NCBI GenBank assembly: GCA_001783465.1
Contig: MFMI01000014.1
Location: 21,485 to 27,024 of the forward strand
Origin: Candidatus Kaiserbacteria bacterium RIFCSPLOWO2_02_FULL_54_13
Lineage (GTDB): Bacteria; Patescibacteriota; Minisyncoccia; Phycocordibacterales; Phycocordibacteraceae
Direction: 5' to 3'
DNA length: 5,540 nucleotides
The first letter of the stretch is position 1, and each line of letters opens with the position of its first letter. Positions 1 through 3,904 of this stretch are shown in pieces. Position numbers and translations under genes: made by a program. Under the pieces are notes generated by a model, which searched no databases, was not told the origin of the DNA, and was given only the letters and a program-made list of their open reading frames with translations.

Positions 1-18
1 TACTGTGAGTGTAGCCGT

Positions 19-927
19 TTATCGCGTGAAGCGCACGTAGATACCGGCGGGGACGACGCGTTCGCCGCGGGCCTCTTTGATATGCATCTCGCCGCATTCT
101 CCCTCTACAATACCGAATATGCTCTCAACCGCTTGTGCAAAAGAGCGCGGGGCATAGCCGGCGGCGTAGCCATTAAGGAGGAAGAACGAGCCGGGCTTGC
201 CCGAGAAGAGCGCCTTGAGCGATTCAAGGAGCTTCGGGAGGTCTTCTTCAATCTTCCACACCTCGCCCTTGGCGCCCCTGCCGAAGGCGGGAGGGTCCAG
301 GATGATGCCGTCATATTTCGTGCCTCCTGCCTGCGCAGGCAGGCGCCTCGCTTCGCGTTTTACAAAAGCGAGTGCATCGTCCAGTATCCAACGGATTTTA
401 TCTTCGCCGATACCCGAGAGCCGCGCGTTCTCATGCGCCCAATCCAGAGACTGTTTTGAAGCATCCACATGCGTAACCGAAGCACCGCCGCGCGCCGCGG
501 CAATGGTTGCGGCGCCAGTATAGCCAAAGAGATTCAGCACTTTCATTTTAGGGCGCACGTGTGCTGCGATCCATTCCCAATTCGGCGCCTGCTCGGGAAA
601 GATGCCGGTGTGTTTGAATCCGGTGAGGCGCGCAATGAGAGGGAGACCTGTTCGCACGACGACCCATGATTCGGGAACCGGCTTGTGTATATACCATGAA
701 CCCTGCCTACCGGCAGGCAGGCCCTTCTTATCTTGTCCGCCAGTTGGCGGAGTAAAAGTCGTGTGTGCGTTGGTCCACAGAGGAGCATTCTGTTTCTTCC
801 ACAGAGCTTGTGTTTCCGGGCGTGCAACGATGACAGCGCCGAAGCGTTCAAGCTTCATATTGTCGCCAGAATCAAGAAGCTCATAGTCGCCGCACGATGT
901 TGCAATAAGATGTTGGTCGTGCTTCAT
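19..927 (-). CDS. Class I SAM-dependent methyltransferase, RlmI/RlmK-like (COG1092 type)
   Basis: A 302-residue Rossmann-fold methyltransferase that probably modifies RNA. The SAM-binding motif I is VLNLFGYTGAATIAAARGGA at about residues 130-149, the ribose-binding acid is D155 (VTHVD), and motif IV is DPPAF at 211-215. This resembles the catalytic half of the 23S rRNA methyltransferases RlmI and RlmK, but there is no N-terminal PUA domain. The motif VI region (FFLLNGYAAGY, 248-258) has no cysteine where RlmI, from memory, carries one, so cytosine-C5 chemistry is doubtful and the target base is unknown. The ATG overlaps the TGA of the upstream ribose methyltransferase (ATGA), and AGGA lies 10 nt before it, so the two are probably translationally coupled. 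Three short palindromic repeats are translated in frame, as PPTGG (60-64), LPAGRQG (70-76) and RLPAQAGG (195-202). The fold and cofactor are clear; the substrate is inference. Confidence 0.87.
   Translation of the reverse strand: MKHDQHLIATSCGDYELLDSGDNMKLERFGAVIVARPETQALWKKQNAPLWTNAHTTFTPPTGGQDKKGLPAGRQGSWYIHKPVPESWVVVRTGLPLIARLTGFKHTGIFPEQAPNWEWIAAHVRPKMKVLNLFGYTGAATIAAARGGASVTHVDASKQSLDWAHENARLSGIGEDKIRWILDDALAFVKREARRLPAQAGGTKYDGIILDPPAFGRGAKGEVWKIEEDLPKLLESLKALFSGKPGSFFLLNGYAAGYAPRSFAQAVESIFGIVEGECGEMHIKEARGERVVPAGIYVRFTR
326..343. repeat. Perfect 18-bp palindromic repeat inside the methyltransferase gene
   Basis: CCTGCCTGCGCAGGCAGG, identical to the copy at 2303-2320. It is translated in frame as part of RLPAQAGG (residues 195-202), between the helix after motif III and the motif IV strand, where a surface loop is expected. 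Confidence 0.9.
702..721. repeat. 20-bp near-perfect palindromic repeat inside the methyltransferase gene
   Basis: CCTGCCTACCGGCAGGCAGG, with one mismatch between its arms (709 against 714). It is translated as LPAGRQG, a peptide string I recall as recurring in Parcubacteria proteins. It differs from the 18-bp copies at the centre (ACCGG instead of GCG). Confidence 0.88.
736..751. repeat. 16-bp inverted repeat of a second sequence type
   Basis: TCCGCCAGTTGGCGGA is palindromic apart from its central G-T, lies 14 bp from the 702-721 repeat and is translated as PPTGG. It appears to be a second dispersed-repeat family nested in the same protein loop. Confidence 0.65.
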
Positions 928-1739
928 ACCATTTTTATCCTATAGGATGGATTTGGTATATCTGTGGCGAGCGCCTCGGGATGCTTGCGTGACCATTCGT
1001 AGAAGACGACCGCGGCAGAGACAGCCGCGTTTAAGGACTCGGTGCGCGCGTGCATAGGAACCTTGAGCGTCACGTCGCAGGCGGTGAGCGTCTTTTCTCG
1101 TATCCCGGCGCCTTCGTTGCCGACGACAAACGCGACGGGCGCGTCAAAGGTCTCTGCGCCGAGCGTCGTCCTGCCGTCCATAGCGAGGCCGTACGTCCAA
1201 AAGCCATTTTCCTTCAGCACTTTGAGCGTGTGGTTCACATTGCCGATAGTAATGAGCGGGATGCGGAAGACCATGCCGGCAGAGGCCTTCACCACCGCGC
1301 CCGTGACACCGGCTTGATGATGCTCGGGGATGAGCACGCCCGAGAGGCCGAAGGCCGCCGCCGAGCGGATAATCGCGCCGACGTTGTGCGGGTCCTGCAC
1401 CTCGCCGAGCACGGCAATGGCAGGATTCGTTTTCATATCAATCGTCTTCAAAAAATCATCAAGCGAGATGAGCAGGGGAGCTGGGTTCATCGTGAAGATG
1501 ACTCCCTGGTGCGCCGTGTCTCTCCCCACGAGCTCTTTACCCGAACCCTTCGCGAGCGTAGCGGTCGGGATAGAGTGTTTCGTTAAGAGCATGCGGAGCT
1601 CCGTATCACGTAAGTCGGGCGCGAGAAATACCTTGCGTATGGTCTGCGGAGCGTGCTGAAGCGCCTCCATAAGGGCATGCTTGCCGTAGATATAGACCTT
1701 CCCTTGGGAGGATTTCTTGTTGTGCTTTTTTGGTCCCAT
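924..1739 (-). CDS. rlmB: TrmH/SpoU-family 23S rRNA 2'-O-ribose methyltransferase, RlmB-like
   Basis: A 271-residue SPOUT-fold enzyme that transfers a methyl group from SAM to a ribose 2'-OH of RNA. By family resemblance this is RlmB, which modifies G2251 in the 23S peptidyl-transferase loop. The N-terminal SpoU substrate-binding domain runs from YIYGKHALMEAL (17-28) to HQGV (77-80). The catalytic domain carries motif 1 DPHNVGAIIRSAAAFG (116-131), motif 2 VVGNEGAGI (205-213) and motif 3 VPMHARTESLNAAVSAAV (227-244), which form the SAM-binding trefoil knot. The reading frame is open further upstream through the tRNA-Val gene, but that part is tRNA read as protein. ATG at 1739 is the only reasonable start, because the next in-frame Met (residue 24) would remove conserved sequence and no GTG or TTG lies between. 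No Shine-Dalgarno site is visible. A tRNA target (TrmH) is possible, but the domain layout favours RlmB. Confidence 0.9.
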   Translation of the reverse strand: MGPKKHNKKSSQGKVYIYGKHALMEALQHAPQTIRKVFLAPDLRDTELRMLLTKHSIPTATLAKGSGKELVGRDTAHQGVIFTMNPAPLLISLDDFLKTIDMKTNPAIAVLGEVQDPHNVGAIIRSAAAFGLSGVLIPEHHQAGVTGAVVKASAGMVFRIPLITIGNVNHTLKVLKENGFWTYGLAMDGRTTLGAETFDAPVAFVVGNEGAGIREKTLTACDVTLKVPMHARTESLNAAVSAAVVFYEWSRKHPEALATDIPNPSYRIKMV

Positions 1740-1814
1740 GGTGCGCGGTATAGGACTCGAACCTATAACATTCACAACGTCAATGTGACGCTCTACCAAT
1801 TGAGCTAACCGCGC
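1739..1814 (-). tRNA. tRNA-Val(GAC), CCA encoded
   Basis: The minus strand folds into a canonical cloverleaf. The acceptor is GCGCGGT/ACCGCGC, all seven pairs Watson-Crick. The D-arm is GCTC/GAGC around AATTGGTA. The anticodon stem is TCACA/TGTGA with loop TTGACGT, giving anticodon GAC (Val). A 5-nt variable loop and a T-arm ATAGG/CCTAT with TTCGAGT follow. Discriminator A (1742) is followed by an encoded CCA (1741-1739). The final A of that CCA is also the first base of the downstream rlmB ATG. Confidence 0.97.
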
Positions 1815-1826
1815 CTGTTCGTTGGG

Positions 1827-1835
1827 ACTATACCA
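1827..1835 (-). promoter_or_regulatory. Extended -10 promoter for tRNA-Val and rlmB
   Basis: On the minus strand TGG-TATAGT forms a TG-extended -10 element that would start transcription near 1820, about 6 nt before the tRNA. A -35 box would have to lie in the neighbouring terminator stem, and only a poor match (AAGGAT) is found there. It is a motif match only. Confidence 0.45.
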
Positions 1836-1836
1836 T

Positions 1837-1866
1837 AAAAAATACGCGCATCCTTCGGGATGCGCG
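1837..1866 (-). terminator. Intrinsic terminator after the 57-residue gene
   Basis: Read on the minus strand, a perfect 9-bp stem CGCGCATCC/GGATGCGCG with loop CGAA is followed by TATTTTTT. It begins 25 nt after the stop of the small gene and ends 2 nt before the tRNA-Val -10 element. Read on the plus strand the loop is the stable C(UUCG)G tetraloop, but no T-run follows there, so the direction is minus. Confidence 0.82.
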
Positions 1867-1891
1867 GTACTGCGAGGTGCTACCAATCGGA

Positions 1892-2065
1892 TCAGGGGCG
1901 GGGCTTGACGCCCTTCGCCTCCATGACTTCCGGCCACCTCCATACGTTTTCGAAATTGCTGTTTTTCGGGTACTGACGCAGATAACCTTTCTTTCCGTCG
2001 TCGTTTGCCGCGACCTTGGACGGCTTGGCGACGAAAACAACTGCTGGTCCATGCTGTTTCGGCAT
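1892..2065 (-). CDS. Small basic protein of unknown function, 57 residues
   Basis: I do not recognise this protein. It begins MPKQHGPAVVFVAKP and ends MEAKGVKPRP. It is basic, has no membrane segment, no signal peptide and no cysteine, and has an aromatic stretch with two tryptophans near residues 42-44 (VWRWPE) after a polar YPKNSNFEN segment. The start at 2065 is chosen because AGGAG lies 9 nt before the ATG; longer in-frame extensions lack such a site and have T-rich, leader-like composition. The gene stands alone between tRNA-Glu and its own terminator, with a candidate promoter upstream. A good ribosome site, a matching terminator and a promoter support it as a real gene, but no function can be read from it. 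Confidence 0.72.
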   Translation of the reverse strand: MPKQHGPAVVFVAKPSKVAANDDGKKGYLRQYPKNSNFENVWRWPEVMEAKGVKPRP

Positions 2066-2073
2066 TTCAACTT

Positions 2074-2078
2074 TCTCC
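2074..2078 (-). promoter_or_regulatory. Shine-Dalgarno site that fixes the start of the 57-residue gene
   Basis: AGGAG on the minus strand lies 9 nt before the ATG at 2065. It selects this ATG over in-frame starts further upstream, which lack a comparable site. Confidence 0.7.
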
Positions 2079-2137
2079 TCGTTAATAAGGACAGAACAAA
2101 AAACAAAAAGACCACCACTGGCCCTTTTGTTGCCAGC

Positions 2138-2166
2138 ACTATAGCTCATTGCGTATTAAAAAGCAA
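2138..2166 (-). promoter_or_regulatory. Candidate promoter of the 57-residue gene
   Basis: The minus strand shows TTGCTT (2166-2161), a 17-bp spacer and TATAGT (2143-2138). Initiation would fall near 2131, leaving a leader of about 65 nt rich in T-runs. The -35 box matches only 3 of 6 consensus bases. Confidence 0.45.
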
Positions 2167-2179
2167 ATATTTGAATTTG

Positions 2180-2251
2180 TGACCTCGGCGGGAGTCGGAC
2201 CCGCGTTCTGAGCTTGAAAAGCTCATGTCCTAACCGTTAGACGACGAGGCC
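2180..2251 (-). tRNA. tRNA-Glu(UUC), CCA not encoded
   Basis: The minus strand gives acceptor GGCCTCG/CGAGGTC (one G-T pair), D-arm GTCT/GGAC around AACGGTTA, anticodon stem TGAGC/GCTCA with loop TTTTCAA, hence anticodon TTC (Glu). A 4-nt variable loop and T-stem GCGGG/CCCGC follow. The discriminator is A and is followed by CAA, so CCA must be added after transcription, unlike the two other tRNAs here. The T-loop reads TCCGACT with C at position 55 instead of the near-universal T. Confidence 0.95.
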
Positions 2252-2262
2252 TCACTAAAACC

Positions 2263-2291
2263 TTATCATTTTCGCCCCGAAATGCTAGGAT
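2263..2291 (+). promoter_or_regulatory. Candidate promoter of tRNA-Ser
   Basis: TTATCA (2263-2268), a 17-bp spacer and TAGGAT (2286-2291) with a TGC extension immediately before it. Transcription would start near 2298, so the palindrome at 2303-2320 would be carried as a 5' leader hairpin of the precursor tRNA. Confidence 0.4.
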
Positions 2292-2302
2292 GGCGAGCAT
2301 AG

Positions 2303-2320
2303 CCTGCCTGCGCAGGCAGG
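2303..2320. repeat. Perfect 18-bp palindromic repeat, copy abutting tRNA-Ser
   Basis: CCTGCCTGCGCAGGCAGG is its own reverse complement. It is identical to the copy at 326-343 and close to the 20-bp version at 702-721. Its last G (2320) is base 1 of tRNA-Ser. Confidence 0.9.
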
Positions 2321-2407
2321 GAGGCGTCGCATAGTGGTCTAGTGCGCCGGTTTCGAAAACCGGTATGCCGCAAGGCATCGTGAGTTCGACTCTCACCGCC
2401 TCCGCCA
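2320..2407 (+). tRNA. tRNA-Ser(CGA), CCA encoded
   Basis: A class II tRNA: acceptor GGAGGCG/CGCCTCC, a 3-bp D-stem GCA/TGC, anticodon stem CCGGT/ACCGG with loop TTCGAAA, hence anticodon CGA (reads UCG). A long variable arm ATGCC-GCAA-GGCAT (2365-2378), closed by a GNRA-type loop, is diagnostic of serine tRNAs. T-arm GTGAG/CTCAC with TTCGACT; discriminator G then encoded CCA. Confidence 0.97.
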
Positions 2408-2415
2408 ACTTTCAA

Positions 2416-2471
2416 CACAGGTTTCGCACGGCATTGACAGAGACACTTGTTCTGGTATATTAAAACCTGTG
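2416..2471. repeat. 9-bp inverted repeat flanking the membrane-protein promoter
   Basis: CACAGGTTT (2416-2424) and AAACCTGTG (2463-2471) are exact reverse complements 38 bp apart. They enclose the whole -35/-10 region, and the right arm covers the expected transcription start. The arms could be paired operator half-sites or an mRNA/DNA fold; the sequence alone does not decide. Confidence 0.6.
2434..2461 (+). promoter_or_regulatory. Strong sigma-70-type promoter of the membrane-protein gene
   Basis: TTGACA (2434-2439, perfect -35), a 16-bp spacer and TATATT (2456-2461), with a TGG extension next to the -10. Start expected near 2468, giving a leader of about 44 nt. It is the best promoter match in the window. 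Confidence 0.8.
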
Positions 2472-2500
2472 CTCTTTGATGTCTGGGGGGCTAATTACCG

Positions 2501-2507
2501 AGAGGTG
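2501..2507 (+). promoter_or_regulatory. Shine-Dalgarno site of the membrane-protein gene
   Basis: GAGAGGTG followed by AATC places a good AGGTG core about 5 nt before the ATG at 2512 and fixes that start. Confidence 0.7.
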
Positions 2508-2511
2508 AATC

Positions 2512-2907
2512 ATGTATGACGGATTGTCTCGGAGAGCTTTTGAGCTCTCTTTTGTAGCGGCCCTGTACGTGGCCGGTATCGTCTTGTGGTCTATTTGGGA
2601 GGCAGGAAAGTATTCCATGACACCGGAACCCTACTGGCCGTGGGCTGTCGGCATTTCATTTGTGGCTTTCGCGTACGCAGCGACGGAGACTGTCTATGCG
2701 ACTCGGAGTGCTCATGGCGACGAAGTCACTCGCATCGAGAACCTGCAATCACAGATCAATGGCGCAAGGGGATTTCTGTGGTGGGGTAGCCCGCTCGGAT
2801 GGCTTGGCTTGTTCTTTCTCTGGGTGACCAAGAAGTCGCCCATCATGTGCTTGGCTGCCCTGGTCGTCCTCCTGTATCTGCTGGAGGATGACAAAAAAAT
2901 GTCATAG
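2512..2907 (+). CDS. Small four-helix integral membrane protein of unknown function
   Basis: I do not recognise this 131-residue protein. It shows four hydrophobic segments at about residues 11-29, 42-63, 87-105 and 109-125, rich in Trp and aromatic residues. A polar 20-residue stretch (about 66-86, with DEVTRIENLQSQ) lies between helices 2 and 3 and could be a short amphipathic helix. The RR at 7-8 and the KK before the end suggest both termini face the cytoplasm. There is no cleavable signal peptide and no visible catalytic motif. It is the only plus-strand protein gene here and forms a self-contained unit with its own strong promoter, ribosome site and terminator, directly downstream of tRNA-Ser. 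That arrangement fits a lineage-specific or acquired cargo gene, which is inference. The promoter, ribosome site and helix pattern make it a real gene. Confidence 0.85.
   Translation: MYDGLSRRAFELSFVAALYVAGIVLWSIWEAGKYSMTPEPYWPWAVGISFVAFAYAATETVYATRSAHGDEVTRIENLQSQINGARGFLWWGSPLGWLGLFFLWVTKKSPIMCLAALVVLLYLLEDDKKMS
2888..2905. repeat. Short inverted repeat over the gene's last codons
   Basis: ATGACA (2888-2893), six A, TGTCAT (2900-2905), ending within the TAG stop. On the minus strand it gives a T-run that could help terminate transcripts from the convergent trxB side. Confidence 0.5.
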
Positions 2908-2958
2908 CCGCCGAGTGAGGAGCGCGCCGAGCGCTTTTCACTCGGCGGTTTCTCTTTT
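2908..2958 (+). terminator. Strong intrinsic terminator, possibly bidirectional
   Basis: CCGCCGAGTGA (2908-2918) pairs with TCACTCGGCGG (2938-2948) over 11 bp. An inner AGCGC/GCGCT stem (2921-2935) extends the hairpin, and TTTCTCTTTT follows. The stem begins right after the stop codon of the membrane-protein gene. The reductase gene converges from the other side, ending at 2963; reading leftwards, a T7 run appears about 10 nt beyond the stem, so the hairpin may serve both genes. Confidence 0.88.
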
Positions 2959-2962
2959 ATAC

Positions 2963-3886
2963 TCACCGTTTCTTAATCCAGAGATAGATATCTTCAAGCG
3001 CCTTCACGCCGTCGCCGGCGGCGATGTTGTTCTGGTGATAGAGCTCGTCGGTACAGTCGCCCGCCGCCCAGATACCCTCCACGCTTGTACGTTGATTGTG
3101 CGGGTCCACCTTGATGCGCTTAATGGGGTCAAGCGCCACAAGCCTCTCCGTGAATCCCGTGTTCGGCATCACGCCGATCTCGGCAAACACGCCCGAAACG
3201 GCGACCTGCTTCTCTTCGTTCGTATTCTTGTCTGTATATTTCAAACCGGTGACGAATTGGTCGCCCATGATTTCAGTCGGTTCGGCGTGAGCAATTATGC
3301 GCATATTCGGATGCGCTCGCGCCTTTCCCACGGTCACGGGGTCAGCCTTAAACTCTTTGTGTCGGTGAATAAGCGTGACGGACTTCGCATACGCGAGGAG
3401 CTGGAGCGCGGTTTCAAATCCGGCATTGCCGCCGCCGATGACGGCGACGTCCATCCCGCCAAAGAGCGGACCGTCGCAGGAGGCGCAGTAGGTGACGCCT
3501 TTGTTTTCAAATTTTTCGGCGCCGGGGATGGCGAGCTTGCGCCGTCCGGCGCCCGAAGCGATAAGAACCGCTTTTGCGGCGAACTCCTTTCCCGTTTTTG
3601 TTTTTGCAAGAAATCCTTCTTCCGTTTTTGCAAGCGAAGTGACCCGCTCGCCGAGGGCGGGCGTCACGATATCGCCCTTCACCGCTTCTAGATGCGCCTT
3701 GAAGAGTTTCGCCAACTCCTGGCCGTGTATCTTGGGAGCGCCGATCCAGTTCTCAATGCCTTCAGAGACGACCGATTGGCCGCCGATCTCTTCGGTGATG
3801 AGAACCGTTTTTAATTGTTTGCGCGCGGCATAAATAGCCGCCGCCACTCCTGCCGGCCCCCCGCCGATAATAATGAGGTCGTACAT
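2963..3886 (-). CDS. trxB: Thioredoxin reductase/AhpF-type flavin disulfide reductase
   Basis: A 307-residue, soluble FAD enzyme that passes electrons from a pyridine nucleotide through FAD to a redox cysteine pair and then to a thioredoxin-like partner. FAD is bound by GGGPAG (8-13) and GDCTD (276-280), the pyridine nucleotide by GGGNAG (151-156), and the redox pair is C134/C137 in CASC. The usual TrxB NADPH-phosphate motif HRRxxxR appears as HRHKEFK (174-180), and CDGPLF, GIENWIG and the C-terminal segment around GDCTDELYHQNNIAAGDG resemble the catalytic core of AhpF more than typical TrxB. Length matches stand-alone TrxB, without AhpF's N-terminal domain. The ATG follows AGGA by 7 nt and lies 17 bp after ftsZ on the same strand, so it is probably co-transcribed with ftsZ. 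The gene symbol is by family; the electron donor and partner are uncertain. Confidence 0.9.
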   Translation of the reverse strand: MYDLIIIGGGPAGVAAAIYAARKQLKTVLITEEIGGQSVVSEGIENWIGAPKIHGQELAKLFKAHLEAVKGDIVTPALGERVTSLAKTEEGFLAKTKTGKEFAAKAVLIASGAGRRKLAIPGAEKFENKGVTYCASCDGPLFGGMDVAVIGGGNAGFETALQLLAYAKSVTLIHRHKEFKADPVTVGKARAHPNMRIIAHAEPTEIMGDQFVTGLKYTDKNTNEEKQVAVSGVFAEIGVMPNTGFTERLVALDPIKRIKVDPHNQRTSVEGIWAAGDCTDELYHQNNIAAGDGVKALEDIYLWIKKR

Positions 3887-3904
3887 TCCTCTATCCTACC
3901 ATTT

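Noticed and set aside
938..947. TCCTATAGGA palindrome at the end of rlmB
   Set aside because: It is a 10-bp palindrome inside coding sequence just before a coupled ATGA junction; a chance occurrence is likely.
1050..1586. Plus-strand open frame of 178 codons opposite rlmB
   Set aside because: The opposite strand encodes all three SpoU motifs. The frame is Arg/His-rich, as expected for an antisense shadow, and has no ribosome site.
1740..1943. 68-codon N-terminal extension of the rlmB reading frame
   Set aside because: It translates the tRNA-Val gene and a terminator hairpin; the conserved enzyme begins after the ATG at 1739.
2118..2136. CTGGC/GCCAG hairpin followed by T-runs before the 57-residue gene, as an attenuator
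   Set aside because: The stem is only 5 bp, the T-run starts 8 nt later, and the predicted transcription start falls inside the hairpin, so it would not form in that transcript.
2320..2407. tRNA-Ser as an attachment site of an integrated element
   Set aside because: No direct repeat of the tRNA 3' end and no integrase or mobile gene is present in the window.
2223..2408. Minus-strand 61-codon open frame across tRNA-Ser
   Set aside because: It is a translation of the complement of the tRNA and the palindrome and has no coding character.
2888..3691. Long plus-strand open frame (267 codons) opposite the flavin reductase
   Set aside because: It is antisense to a gene with complete FAD, nucleotide and CASC motifs, has no recognisable protein features, and its start lies inside the end of the membrane-protein gene. 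It is a GC-bias shadow.
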